From Hyphomicrobium_A sp963776675 (GTDB lineage Bacteria; Pseudomonadota; Alphaproteobacteria; Rhizobiales; Hyphomicrobiaceae), in assembly GCA_963776675.1 (NCBI GenBank), contig CAVZNR010000060.1:11416-75415 (forward strand): a stretch of 64,000 nt of DNA, written 5' to 3'. This document shows, in pieces, positions 1 through 8,491 of this stretch; position 1 is the first letter of the stretch, and every line of letters starts with the position of its first letter. A program made the translations under genes and the position numbers. The notes under the pieces are model-generated. The model was not told the origin of the DNA. It saw only the letters and a program-made list of their open reading frames with translations, and ran no database searches.

Positions 1-560
1 TGACGGCCGCCATCATCCTCGTGCCGCTCGTGTTCGGCCACGGTGCGCGCCTGTCGGCACTGGGGGTGTTCTACGTGGGGCTGCCGGCGATTTCGCTCAT
101 CTGGCTGCGCTCGGACGCGCCCTACGGTTTCGCCGCGGTGCTGCTCGTCTTCGCCATCGTCTGGTGCTCCGACATCGGCGCCTATGCGGCCGGACGACTG
201 ATCGGCGGCCCCAGGCTGTGGCCGCAGGTGTCGCCCAACAAGACGTGGGCAGGGCTGCTCGGCGGGCTCGCGGCTGGGAGCGCGGGTGCCCTCATCGTGC
301 TGCTCTTCGCGCCGGATACCGTGGCCGTGCGGCTGGCTCTGACGGGGCTGGCGCTCGCCTTGGTGGCGCAGGCGGGCGACCTGGCGGAATCGGCGCTTAA
401 GCGCGTTTTCGGGCTCAAGGACGCAAGCGATCTCATCCCTGGCCATGGTGGCTTCATGGACCGCATGGACAGTATAGTGGCGGTCGCCGTCGCGGCCGCT
501 CTCTATGCGCTCGCTTGCGATCCCTACGCGCCGGCGCGGGCGCTTCTGTTCGGCGTATAA
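1..560 (+). CDS. cdsA: Phosphatidate cytidylyltransferase (CDP-diglyceride synthase), C-terminal part
   Basis: This integral membrane enzyme makes CDP-diacylglycerol from phosphatidic acid and CTP, the branch point of phospholipid synthesis. The reading frame is open from the first complete codon at position 3, so the true start lies upstream of the window and only about 185 residues are visible. Several hydrophobic segments are followed by the family signature near the C-terminus: a Ser-x(2)-Lys-Arg stretch, then GLKD, then PGHGG and DRMDS, which hold the metal- and nucleotide-binding acidic residues. The stop codon TAA (558-560) overlaps the likely dxr ATG by one base, so the two genes are probably translationally coupled. 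Position ahead of dxr-rseP-bamA-lpxD is the usual proteobacterial order. Confidence 0.93.
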   Translation, partial: TAAIILVPLVFGHGARLSALGVFYVGLPAISLIWLRSDAPYGFAAVLLVFAIVWCSDIGAYAAGRLIGGPRLWPQVSPNKTWAGLLGGLAAGSAGALIVLLFAPDTVAVRLALTGLALALVAQAGDLAESALKRVFGLKDASDLIPGHGGFMDRMDSIVAVAVAAALYALACDPYAPARALLFGV

Positions 561-1819
561 TGCGCGAGATGCAACATCCAGCCTGCGCCGCCTCGCCGCC
601 AGATGCGAACGCGAGAGGCGCTGGCGCGTGCCGCAGCCTGACGATCCTCGGCGCCACCGGGTCGATCGGCAAGAACACGCTCGACCTCGTGGCGCGCAAT
701 CCGGATGCCTTCGAGATCGTGGCGCTCACCGCGCAGAACAGCGTCGCCGATCTGGCCAAAGCCGCAATCGCCACTCGCGCCAAGCTGGCCGTCATCGGCG
801 AAGCGGCGCACTACGCCGAGCTCAAGCAGCTGCTGGCCGGGACCGGCATCAAGATTGCCGCCGGGCAGGCGGCGGTCGTGGCTGCTGCGGCGGAGCCGGC
901 CGACTGCGTCATGGCGGCGATCGTGGGCGCGGCCGGCATCGAGCCCACGTTCGAGGCGGCGCGGCAGGGGCGGCGGCTGGCGCTCGCCAACAAGGAATGC
1001 CTGGTGTCCGCCGGTGAGGTGTTCATGTCGGCGCTGGCGCGGGCGGGCACCGAGCTTATTCCCGTCGACAGCGAGCACTCGGCTGCGCTGCAGGCGATGA
1101 GCGGGGCCGAGCCCGAGAGCATCGAGCGCATCGTGCTGACGGCCTCCGGCGGCCCGTTCCGCACCTGGGACGCCAAACGCATCGCGACGGCCACCCCGGA
1201 GCAGGCCGTGCGCCACCCCAATTGGTCCATGGGAGCCAAGATCTCCGTCGATTCCGCGACCATGATGAACAAGGGCCTGGAGCTGATCGAGGCCTACCAC
1301 CTCTTTCCCGTCGGGGCTGAGCAGCTCGGCGTCGTCGTGCATCCGCAGTCGGTCGTGCATTGCCTCGTCAGCTTCACCGACGGCTCCGTGATCGCGCAGC
1401 TGTCCTCGCCCGACATGCGCACGCCCATCGCGCTGGCGCTCACTTGGCCCCGCCGCATGACGACGCCGACGGCGCGGCTCGATCTGGTCGGCCTCGGGAC
1501 CTTGAGCTTCGAGGCGCCCGACGAGCAGCGCTTCCCGGCCCTGCGTCTGGCGCGCGATAGCCTTAACGCCGGGGGCACGGCGCCCGCCGTGCTTAATGCG
1601 GCCAACGAGGTGGCCGTGGAGGCCTTCCTTAGCCGCCGCATCGGGTTCGCCGACATTGCTCGCCTGGTGGCGGAGTGTCTGGAATCGGCACACGGGCGCG
1701 GCCTCTTCGGCCCCGCAGCTGCCCTTGGCGACGTTTTGCATGCGGACGGCGAGGCTCGCCTCCTGGCACGCTCTCTGCTTGAGCCCTATGTATCTCGGCT
1801 CGGCAATCACGCTCCGTGA
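560..1819 (+). CDS. dxr: 1-deoxy-D-xylulose 5-phosphate reductoisomerase
   Basis: This is the cytosolic enzyme of the MEP isoprenoid pathway. It rearranges and reduces 1-deoxyxylulose 5-phosphate to methylerythritol 4-phosphate with NADPH and a divalent metal. With the ATG at 560 the product has 419 residues, against about 390-400 in the family, because of a short N-terminal extension. The nucleotide-binding motif GATGSIG lies near residue 35. ANKECLV follows near residue 140, and the metal/substrate motif VDSEHSA near residue 165. I chose 560 because TAATG joins it to the cdsA stop; an ATG at 569 is an alternative. An upstream GTG at 515 would overlap cdsA and is less likely. Confidence 0.94.
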   Translation: MREMQHPACAASPPDANARGAGACRSLTILGATGSIGKNTLDLVARNPDAFEIVALTAQNSVADLAKAAIATRAKLAVIGEAAHYAELKQLLAGTGIKIAAGQAAVVAAAAEPADCVMAAIVGAAGIEPTFEAARQGRRLALANKECLVSAGEVFMSALARAGTELIPVDSEHSAALQAMSGAEPESIERIVLTASGGPFRTWDAKRIATATPEQAVRHPNWSMGAKISVDSATMMNKGLELIEAYHLFPVGAEQLGVVVHPQSVVHCLVSFTDGSVIAQLSSPDMRTPIALALTWPRRMTTPTARLDLVGLGTLSFEAPDEQRFPALRLARDSLNAGGTAPAVLNAANEVAVEAFLSRRIGFADIARLVAECLESAHGRGLFGPAAALGDVLHADGEARLLARSLLEPYVSRLGNHAP

Positions 1820-1957
1820 CCGCGGCATTGTGGTCAGGGCTGGGACGGAAATGGACGCAATTGCGGCCTATATGTTGAGAATCACGGGTGGCCGGCCGCC
1901 CGAAGCGTTTTAAGGTCGACCCGCCCCGAGTTCGGGGGCAACGCGATAAGGAGCGAC

Positions 1958-3118
1958 ATGTTAACTCTTTCCAACGTGGCCGCCTCGACTTCGGGGTTTC
2001 TCGTCTCGGCCCTCGCCTTCTTGTTCGTGCTGAGTGTTGTGGTCTTCATCCACGAGTTCGGGCACTTCATCGTGGCGCGCTGGTGCGGCGTGACGGTCAG
2101 AACCTTCTCCATCGGATTCGGCCGCGAGATCTTCGGCTTCACCGACAAGAAGGGGACCCGCTGGCGCTTCGCCTGGATCCCGCTCGGCGGCTACGTCAAG
2201 TTTCTCGATGACGAGAACGCGGCCAGCAAGCCCTCCAAGGACGCGCTTCAGCACATGAGCGCTGAGGAGCGCGCCGGTGCCTTCCAGACCAAGCCCATCT
2301 GGCAGCGCGCTGCCGTGGTCTCGGCGGGACCGATCGCCAACTTCCTGCTCGCCATCGCCATCTACAGCGCCGTCAATCTTACGGTCGGTGTGCGGACCAT
2401 CACGCCACGCATCGGCGAGGTCATGTCCGGCATGCCGGCGGCAGCGGCCGGGTTCAAGCCCGGTGACTTGATCACGTCGATTGACGGCTCACACATCGAA
2501 GGTTTTGAGGATGTGCAGCGCATCGTCGCCGTCAACGGCGGGCGCCAGCTCGTGGTCGGCGTCAACCGCGACGGCAAGAGCATAGATCTCGTCGTCACCC
2601 CGAAAGTCAAAGAGCAGGACGATACCTTTGGCGGCACCTTTCGCCGCGGCCTCATAGGCGTCACCCCGTCGCTGGCGCCGGACGCCATCGAGACGAAGAG
2701 CGTGGGGCCCGTCGAGGCGCTGCGCCTGGGCGTGCGCGAGACCTATCTGAATATCTCCCAAACCCTGCAGGGAATCGGCGAGATCATCGCGGGGCGGCAG
2801 AACGCCGACCAGATGGGCGGCCCTATCATGATGGGTGAATTGGCGGGCAGGGTCGTTGTCCTCGGATTCGTGCCCCTGCTGCTGTTGATCGCCTTCATTT
2901 CCGCCAACATCGGCTTCCTCAATCTGCTACCAGTTCCAGTGCTCGATGGGGGCCATCTTTTGTTCTACGGCATCGAGGCCGTGCGCCGGAAACCGCTTAG
3001 TCAGCGCATGCAGGAGATTGGATTCCAGATCGGAATCGCGCTCGTCCTGATGCTGATGGTGTATGTCAATTTAAATGACGTGTTGCGGGTGTGGCGCAGG
3101 TTGACGGGAGATGGCTGA
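1958..3118 (+). CDS. rseP: Site-2 protease RseP (regulated intramembrane metalloprotease)
   Basis: RseP is an inner-membrane zinc protease that cuts transmembrane anti-sigma factors and remnant signal peptides. The 386-residue product has the zinc motif HEFGH at residues 32-36 in the first transmembrane segment. A periplasmic PDZ region lies roughly at residues 125-220 (GDLITSIDG type), and the second catalytic motif LPVPVLDGGHL is near residue 325. The length is slightly below the 450-residue E. coli protein, consistent with the single-PDZ form common in alphaproteobacteria. An AAGGAG ribosome site lies just upstream of the ATG. The gap of 138 bases to dxr has no convincing gene. Confidence 0.95.
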   Translation: MLTLSNVAASTSGFLVSALAFLFVLSVVVFIHEFGHFIVARWCGVTVRTFSIGFGREIFGFTDKKGTRWRFAWIPLGGYVKFLDDENAASKPSKDALQHMSAEERAGAFQTKPIWQRAAVVSAGPIANFLLAIAIYSAVNLTVGVRTITPRIGEVMSGMPAAAAGFKPGDLITSIDGSHIEGFEDVQRIVAVNGGRQLVVGVNRDGKSIDLVVTPKVKEQDDTFGGTFRRGLIGVTPSLAPDAIETKSVGPVEALRLGVRETYLNISQTLQGIGEIIAGRQNADQMGGPIMMGELAGRVVVLGFVPLLLLIAFISANIGFLNLLPVPVLDGGHLLFYGIEAVRRKPLSQRMQEIGFQIGIALVLMLMVYVNLNDVLRVWRRLTGDG

Positions 3119-3328
3119 AATGGCGTTCAGTGACGTAATCTTGCCACTTCCGCACCCCTTCCTGAGCCGCTACAAGCTGACTGTCGAGAGGGAGTGCGCC
3201 TACAAGAATCGGGGGGGCCGGAAGGCTCTGAAATAGCGCGCTAGTTTATCATTAACGGTGCGGTGGCCCGAAGCCGACGGGTGCCGCTGCCGTGGGGGAA
3301 TTCGGCAATTAAGAGGGCATGGCCGCGA

Positions 3329-5689
3329 ATGCCTCTGGTTCGGATCATGACGGTGAGACTGTGTCGCCTGTCGTTGCTCTTGGCGCTGCTCTCACCGGGG
3401 ATCGTATGCGCCGCCACAATTCTATCCACGACAGCCGCGATCGCGCAGACCAGCGCCATCCGGGATATCTCGGTTAGCGGCAACCGGCGCGTCGAGCCCG
3501 AGACCGTCCGCTCCTACCTGAAGTTTTCCGTGGGCGATGCCTACGATCCGGCCAAGGTCGACAGCTCCATCAAGGCGCTGTTCGCGACCGGCCTCTTCTC
3601 CGACGTGCGCATCGATCGCTCCGGCGCCGACGTCATCGTGACGGTGGTCGAGAACCCGGTGATCAATCAGATCGCGTTCGAGGGGAACAGCGAGATTGAC
3701 ACCGAGACCCTGCGCAACGAGGTGCAGCTGAAGCCGCGCTCGGTGTTCACGCGCGCCCGTGTGCAGTCCGACGTGCAGCGCGTCCTCGACGTCTACCAGC
3801 GTCAGGGGCGCTATGCCGCGACGGTCGAGCCGAAGATCATCGAGCTCGAGCAGGACCGCGTGAACCTCGTCTTCGAGATAGCCGAGGGCGCCGCCACCAA
3901 GGTCAAGGGCATCCATTTCGTCGGCAACCACACCTTCACCGACTCGCAGCTGCGCGACGTCATCAGCACCACCGAGAAGGGCTGGTTCGACTTCCTGAAG
4001 GGCACCAGCGTCTACGATCCCGACCGCATGAGCCTCGATCGGGAGCTGCTGCGTCAGTACTATCTCAAGAACGGCTATGCCGACGTTCAGGTGACGGCCG
4101 CCAACGCCGAGCTCGACCGCGACGGCTCCGGCTTCTTCATCACCTACGCGATCGACGAGGGCGAGGCCTACACGTTCGGCGCAGTCAACGTCGAGAGCAC
4201 CGTCGCCAACGTCGACCCCGCGGCCTATCGCGGCGAGGTCGCAACCGAGGATGGCGAGGTCTACGACGCCTCCCAGATCGACAAGTCGGTGGAGGATCTC
4301 ACGCTCGCCGTCTCCGAGAAGGGCTACGCGTTCGCGCGAGTGCGGCCCAAGGCGGACGCCGACCCCGTCGCGCGCAAGATCAACATGACCTACGTGATCG
4401 AGGAAGGTCCGCGGGTCTACGTCGAGCGCATCAATATCAGCGGCAATACGCGTACGAAGGACTACGTCATTCGTCGTGAGTTCAAGGTTGCCGAAGGCGA
4501 CGCCTACAACCCGCTCATGGTCGACCAGGCCAAGAAGCGCCTGAAGAACCTCGGCCTGTTCAAGGATGTGGAAGTGAAGCGCAGTCCAGGCTCGGCCCAG
4601 GACCGCGTCACGCTCGACGTCGAGGTGATCGAGCAGTCGACCGGCGAGCTGTCGTTCGGTGCCGGCTACTCCACGGCTGAGGGCGTGATCGGCGACATCT
4701 CCATCACCGAGCGCAACCTGATGGGCAACGGCCAGTTCCTGCGCCTGTCGGTGTCGGGCTCGCTCGAGCGGCTGCAGGTCCAGTTGAGCTTCACCGAGCC
4801 GCGCTTCCTTGATCGCAACCTGGCGGCCGGTTTCGACGTCTTCCACAAGGAGATCGACCAGACGAGCCAGTCGGGCTTCAAGAGCCGGCGCACCGGCGCC
4901 GGCGTGCGCCTCGGCTTCCCGCTGTCCGAGCGGCTCTGGATGCAGACCAACTACACCTTGTCGCGGGACGAGATCTTCGACGTGGATGGCAACTCCTCTC
5001 TAGCCATCAAGGAGGCGTCGGGCAGCTCCTTCACCTCGCTCATGGGCACCTCCATCACCTATGACCTGCGCAACGATCCCAAGAATCCGACCAAAGGCTT
5101 CTTCTTCCAAACGGGCTCTGACTTCGCCGGTCTTGGCGGCGACGTGCAGTACGTCAGCTTCGCGGCCGAGGCGCGCGGCTACTATCCCATCACCGACAAC
5201 ATCACCTTCGTGAGCCGTGCCATAGGCGGCTACATCACCGGCTGGGGCGGCGAGGACGTGCGCCTCATCGATCTGTTCTTCAAAGGCGGCGAGACGATCC
5301 GCGGCTTCGACCGCGCCGGCTACGGTCCGCGCGACTTGAACACCGGCGATGCGCTGGGCGGCGCCGCCTACTGGGCGACCACGGCCGAGATCCGCTTCCC
5401 CATTCCGTTCGTGCCCGACGACCTGGGCATCTCGGGTGCGGTGTTCGCAGATGCGGGCTCGCTGTGGGATGCCGGTGCGGGTGCGCAGAAACGCGACCCA
5501 CAGGCTGCAACGGCGGCGAACACCGAAATCTGCCTTGCAGACGCCTCGTCCATCCGCTCCTCGGTCGGCGCCAGCCTTCTGTGGGCCTCGCCTGTGGGTC
5601 CGATCCGCATGGACTTCGCGCACGTTCTGTCCGCCGAATCCTACGACAAGAAGCAATTCTTCCGCTTCGGCGCCGCAACGAAGTTCTGA
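3329..5689 (+). CDS. bamA: Outer membrane protein assembly factor BamA
   Basis: BamA is the central outer-membrane barrel of the BAM complex, which inserts other barrel proteins. An N-terminal signal peptide ends around an AIAQ site. Five POTRA repeats then cover roughly residues 40-410, recognisable from repeated GN-x-R/T and FSDV-type stretches. The barrel domain continues to a terminal Phe (RFGAATKF), the usual C-terminal barrel signal. With the ATG at 3329 the product has 786 residues, close to the usual 750-810. AAGAGGG at 3310-3316 could be its ribosome site. ATG 3347 is also possible and still leaves a signal peptide; an earlier GTG at 3263 would put charged residues before it. Confidence 0.95.
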   Translation: MPLVRIMTVRLCRLSLLLALLSPGIVCAATILSTTAAIAQTSAIRDISVSGNRRVEPETVRSYLKFSVGDAYDPAKVDSSIKALFATGLFSDVRIDRSGADVIVTVVENPVINQIAFEGNSEIDTETLRNEVQLKPRSVFTRARVQSDVQRVLDVYQRQGRYAATVEPKIIELEQDRVNLVFEIAEGAATKVKGIHFVGNHTFTDSQLRDVISTTEKGWFDFLKGTSVYDPDRMSLDRELLRQYYLKNGYADVQVTAANAELDRDGSGFFITYAIDEGEAYTFGAVNVESTVANVDPAAYRGEVATEDGEVYDASQIDKSVEDLTLAVSEKGYAFARVRPKADADPVARKINMTYVIEEGPRVYVERINISGNTRTKDYVIRREFKVAEGDAYNPLMVDQAKKRLKNLGLFKDVEVKRSPGSAQDRVTLDVEVIEQSTGELSFGAGYSTAEGVIGDISITERNLMGNGQFLRLSVSGSLERLQVQLSFTEPRFLDRNLAAGFDVFHKEIDQTSQSGFKSRRTGAGVRLGFPLSERLWMQTNYTLSRDEIFDVDGNSSLAIKEASGSSFTSLMGTSITYDLRNDPKNPTKGFFFQTGSDFAGLGGDVQYVSFAAEARGYYPITDNITFVSRAIGGYITGWGGEDVRLIDLFFKGGETIRGFDRAGYGPRDLNTGDALGGAAYWATTAEIRFPIPFVPDDLGISGAVFADAGSLWDAGAGAQKRDPQAATAANTEICLADASSIRSSVGASLLWASPVGPIRMDFAHVLSAESYDKKQFFRFGAATKF

Positions 5690-5788
5690 CAATCCCGTTC
5701 CCGGTGGTATGAAGGGGCCTGCGCAGGCATAGCGGGGCGCCAGCCCTGCTCGTTTGAAGAACGAATAGGAGCGCCGCCCGGGCGGCGG

Positions 5789-6859
5789 ATGTCTTGGATG
5801 GAGCATCCCGGTTTCTTTCGGCGCGCCGGGCCGTTCCCGCTGAGCGAGATTGCCAAGGCGACCCAGTCGGAGGTTGGGGCGGGCGCCGATCCTGCCAGCG
5901 AGATCGAGGATGTGCGCGCGCTAGCCGATGCCTCGCCGCGCGATCTGTCCTTCCTCGACAACCGAAAGTATCTGCCGCAACTCAAGGACACGCATGCGGG
6001 CGCCTGCCTCGTCGTGCCCGCCTTAGCGGCCCGCGTGCCGGATACGGCCGCGCCGCTGCTGACCGCCGAGCCCTACCGCGCCTTCGCATTGGCGCTGCGC
6101 ATGTTCTATCCGGAGGCCCTGGGTCCGCACATGGCGCGGGGAGGGTCGGACATTTCCATCGACCCCACGGCCGAGATCGAGGAGGGGGTCGTGATGGAGC
6201 CCGGCGTGATCGTGGGCCCCGAGGCCCACATTGGCCGGGGCACGCGGCTTGCCGCCGGCGCCGTGATCGGCTTCCGGGTGACCGTCGGGCGCAACTGCTA
6301 CGTGGGGCCGCTGACAACGATCGCGCATGCGCTGATCGGCGACCAGGTCATCCTGCACGCCGGGGCGCGCATCGGCCAGGACGGGTTCGGCTTCGCCATG
6401 GGCGGCAGCGGGCACCTCAAGGTGCCCCAGATCGGACGGGTAATCATACAGAACGACGTGGAGATCGGTGCCAATACCACCATCGATCGCGGGGCGCTTA
6501 AGGATACGGTCATCGGAGAAGGGACCAAAATTGATAATCTGGTGCAAATCGGGCACAACGTGGTCGTCGGTCGACACTGCGTGATCGTCGCCCATACCGG
6601 CATCTCCGGCTCGACCGAGCTTGGAGACTTCGTGGTCATGGGAGGACAGTCGGGCACCGTCGGTCATATCAAGATCGGCAGCGGCGCCCGGGTTGCCGGC
6701 GCGTCGCATCCCGCCAAGGACGTTGCGCCAGGGGCCCGGGTCGGCGGCACGCCGGCACGCCCGCTCACGCAGTGGGGCCGCGAGCTTGCGATTCTGGCGC
6801 GGTTCGCCAAACGCGGAGCGGCCGGACGCGACAAGGGTTCGAATGAGGATGACGCGTGA
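5789..6859 (+). CDS. lpxD: UDP-3-O-(3-hydroxyacyl)glucosamine N-acyltransferase
   Basis: LpxD adds the second 3-hydroxyacyl chain to the 2-amino group of UDP-acyl-glucosamine in lipid A synthesis. The 356-residue product has the N-terminal uridine-binding domain (about residues 15-110, including the ADASPRDLSFLDNRKY stretch). It is followed by a left-handed beta-helix of hexapeptide repeats. The catalytic-region histidines lie in QIGHNVV and IVAHTGISG near residues 250-270. The C-terminal helix is rich in Arg and Lys. It lies 99 bases after bamA and 42 bases before fabZ, the standard lpxD-fabZ-lpxA order. Confidence 0.95.
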   Translation: MSWMEHPGFFRRAGPFPLSEIAKATQSEVGAGADPASEIEDVRALADASPRDLSFLDNRKYLPQLKDTHAGACLVVPALAARVPDTAAPLLTAEPYRAFALALRMFYPEALGPHMARGGSDISIDPTAEIEEGVVMEPGVIVGPEAHIGRGTRLAAGAVIGFRVTVGRNCYVGPLTTIAHALIGDQVILHAGARIGQDGFGFAMGGSGHLKVPQIGRVIIQNDVEIGANTTIDRGALKDTVIGEGTKIDNLVQIGHNVVVGRHCVIVAHTGISGSTELGDFVVMGGQSGTVGHIKIGSGARVAGASHPAKDVAPGARVGGTPARPLTQWGRELAILARFAKRGAAGRDKGSNEDDA

Positions 6860-6901
6860 GCGCTTTATTGGGTTTTGACGAGGTGACAAGGTCCGCGGAG
6901 C

Positions 6902-7423
6902 ATGAACGACATGGGTGAGCCAAGTGCCAAATCAACGCTTCACACCGCGGACATCATCCGCGTCCTGAAGCTCTTGCCGCATCGCTATCCATTTCTCATG
7001 CTCGATCGAATCTACGACATGGATGGCGACCAGAGCTGCGTGGGCGTGAAGAACGTGACGATCAACGAGCCGTTCTTCCAGGGCCATTTTCCCCAGTATC
7101 CGGTGATGCCGGGCGTGCTGATCATCGAGGGCCTGGCCCAGACGGCGGGTGCGCTGTGCGTGCACAGCCTCGGGGAGAATTACCAGGCCGAGCTCGTCTA
7201 CTTCATGGCCATCGACCGTGCGAAATTCCGCAAACCGGTGCTCCCCGGGGACCAAATCCACTACCACGTGAGGAAGATACGCAACCGCGGCCGCGTTTGG
7301 CGGTTCTTCGGCGAGGCCAAGGTCGACGGCAAGACGGTTGCCGAGGCCGAGGTCAGCGCCATGCTCGCCGATACGGCGGAAGCCCGGGCGTTCGCGGCCG
7401 GCACGGCAGGTAAGAATGGGTGA
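6902..7423 (+). CDS. fabZ: 3-hydroxyacyl-[acyl-carrier-protein] dehydratase FabZ
   Basis: FabZ dehydrates (3R)-hydroxyacyl-ACP in fatty acid elongation and competes with LpxA and LpxD for the same acyl-ACP pool. The 173-residue hotdog-fold protein carries the catalytic His in GHFPQYPVMPGV and the catalytic Glu in IIEGLAQ, the canonical pair. It is about 20 residues longer than E. coli FabZ because of N- and C-terminal tails. The N-terminus (MNDMGEPSAK...) has a second possible ATG at codon 4. Its stop overlaps the start of lpxA by eight bases if lpxA begins at 7416. Confidence 0.95.
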   Translation: MNDMGEPSAKSTLHTADIIRVLKLLPHRYPFLMLDRIYDMDGDQSCVGVKNVTINEPFFQGHFPQYPVMPGVLIIEGLAQTAGALCVHSLGENYQAELVYFMAIDRAKFRKPVLPGDQIHYHVRKIRNRGRVWRFFGEAKVDGKTVAEAEVSAMLADTAEARAFAAGTAGKNG

Positions 7424-8222
7424 GATGGGTGCCCATCCCACGGCAGTGATCGAGGCAGGCGCCACGCTCGGCGAGGGCGTGAAGATCGGTCCTTATTGCG
7501 TCGTCGGATCCGAGGCCGTTCTGGGCGACGGCGTGGAGTTGGTGAGCCATGTCGTGGTTGCCGGGCGCACCAGCATCGGCGCGCGCACGCGCATCTTTCC
7601 CTTCGCCTCCATCGGCCACCAGCCGCAGGATCTCAAGTACAAGGGCGAGCCTTCGAAGCTGACCATCGGTGCGGAGTGCATTATCCGCGAGGGTGTCACC
7701 ATCAATCCCGGCACCGAGGGTGGCGGCATGGAGACGACGGTGGGCGACCGCTGCGCCTTCCTGGCCAACTCGCACGTCGGCCATGACTGCCGGGTCGGCA
7801 ACAACGTCGTTTTCTCCAACAACGTCATGCTGGCCGGCCATTGCAACGTCGGCGACTTCGCCATCCTGGGTGGCGGCGCGGCCGTCATCCAGTACGCGCG
7901 CATCGGGGCGCACGCCTTCCTCGGCGGCATGTCGGGGCTCGAGAACGACCTGATCCCTTACGGGATGGCGCTCGGCAACCGGGCGCACCTGTCGGGTCTC
8001 AACATTGTGGGGCTGCAACGGCGTGGCTTCTCGCGCACCGACATCCACGACCTGCGACGCGCCTACCGGCTTCTGTTCGCCGACGAGGGCACGTTGATCG
8101 AGCGCATGGACGACGTGGCCGAGGAGTTCGCCCACCATCCCATCGTTCAGGAGATCCTCGAGTTCATTCGCGCCGGCGGCAAGCGCAGCCTGTGCACGCC
8201 CCGGGATACGACCGAAGCCTAG
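7416..8222 (+). CDS. lpxA: UDP-N-acetylglucosamine O-acyltransferase LpxA
   Basis: LpxA catalyses the first step of lipid A synthesis, acylation of the 3-OH of UDP-GlcNAc. The beta-helix hexapeptides start right after IHPTAV-like AHPTAV. The catalytic His region is ANSHVGHD. The C-terminal helical domain starts around LNIVGLQRRGF. Start at 7416 gives 268 residues; ATG at 7425 gives 265. I prefer 7416 because a GCAGGTAAG stretch precedes it at suitable distance, but the call is close. The stop TAG (8220-8222) lies inside the left arm of a long palindromic repeat, so the C-terminal tail (after about GGKRSLC) may have been remodelled by the repeat. Confidence 0.94.
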   Translation: MGEMGAHPTAVIEAGATLGEGVKIGPYCVVGSEAVLGDGVELVSHVVVAGRTSIGARTRIFPFASIGHQPQDLKYKGEPSKLTIGAECIIREGVTINPGTEGGGMETTVGDRCAFLANSHVGHDCRVGNNVVFSNNVMLAGHCNVGDFAILGGGAAVIQYARIGAHAFLGGMSGLENDLIPYGMALGNRAHLSGLNIVGLQRRGFSRTDIHDLRRAYRLLFADEGTLIERMDDVAEEFAHHPIVQEILEFIRAGGKRSLCTPRDTTEA

Positions 8223-8293
8223 TGTGATGATCGAGACATTCGCCTTCGCTCGCGGCACACGTCTGAGCGAATGTCTCGATCTGAATCACACTA
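8220..8293. repeat. Palindromic repeat type A, copy 1
   Basis: A 74-base near-perfect inverted repeat. The left arm (TAGTGTGA...TCGAGACATTCGC, 8220-8242) pairs with the right arm (GCGAATGTCTCGA...TCACACTA, ending at 8293), with a three-base interruption in one arm and a roughly 25-base centre. It reads like a REP/RUP-type interspersed palindrome rather than a terminator, because no T-run follows. It overlaps the lpxA stop codon. A second, more degraded copy lies at 8383-8442. Confidence 0.85.
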
Positions 8294-8307
8294 GGAACTC
8301 CATGGTT

Positions 8308-8385
8308 CTAGTGTCCCTTTTGATTCCCAAGTTCGCTCGGGGACCTAGCATTGAACGCAGGCGAACTTAGGAATCGGGACACTGG
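8308..8385. repeat. Palindromic repeat type B
   Basis: An inverted repeat unrelated to type A. The left arm CTAGTGTCCC plus GATTCCCAAGTTCGC (8308-8335, with four extra T in between) pairs with GCGAACTTAGGAATC plus GGGACACTGG (8361-8385). The last bases merge into the second type A copy. A further right half-arm (GGAATCGGGACACTAG) is at 8471-8486, directly before lpxI, which suggests that type B has been split or copied again. Confidence 0.8.
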
Positions 8386-8442
8386 TGTGATGATCGAGAC
8401 ATTCGCCGTCGCTCGCCGGCACACGTCTGAGCGAATGTCTCG
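8383..8442. repeat. Palindromic repeat type A, copy 2 (right end degraded)
   Basis: TGGTGTGATGATCGAGACATTCGC starting at 8383 matches the left arm of copy 1 almost base for base. The centre again reads GCACACGTCTGAGCGAATGTCTCG, so the core stem is intact. The outer right arm has diverged after 8442. Two copies in the same orientation flank the type B palindrome. Confidence 0.8.
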
Positions 8443-8491
8443 GTCCGAGGGGCGCTACCTGCCTAACGCCGGAATCGGGACACTAGCGGGC

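Noticed and set aside
524..1828. Long minus-strand frame opposite dxr (434 codons)
   Set aside because: Shadow of dxr in high-GC DNA: rich in Arg, His and Gly with no motifs, and dxr is certain.
3120..3236. 38-codon frame between rseP and bamA (MAFSDVILPLPHPF...)
   Set aside because: It starts two bases after the rseP stop, but has no ribosome site of its own and no recognisable pattern. Chance is a sufficient explanation.
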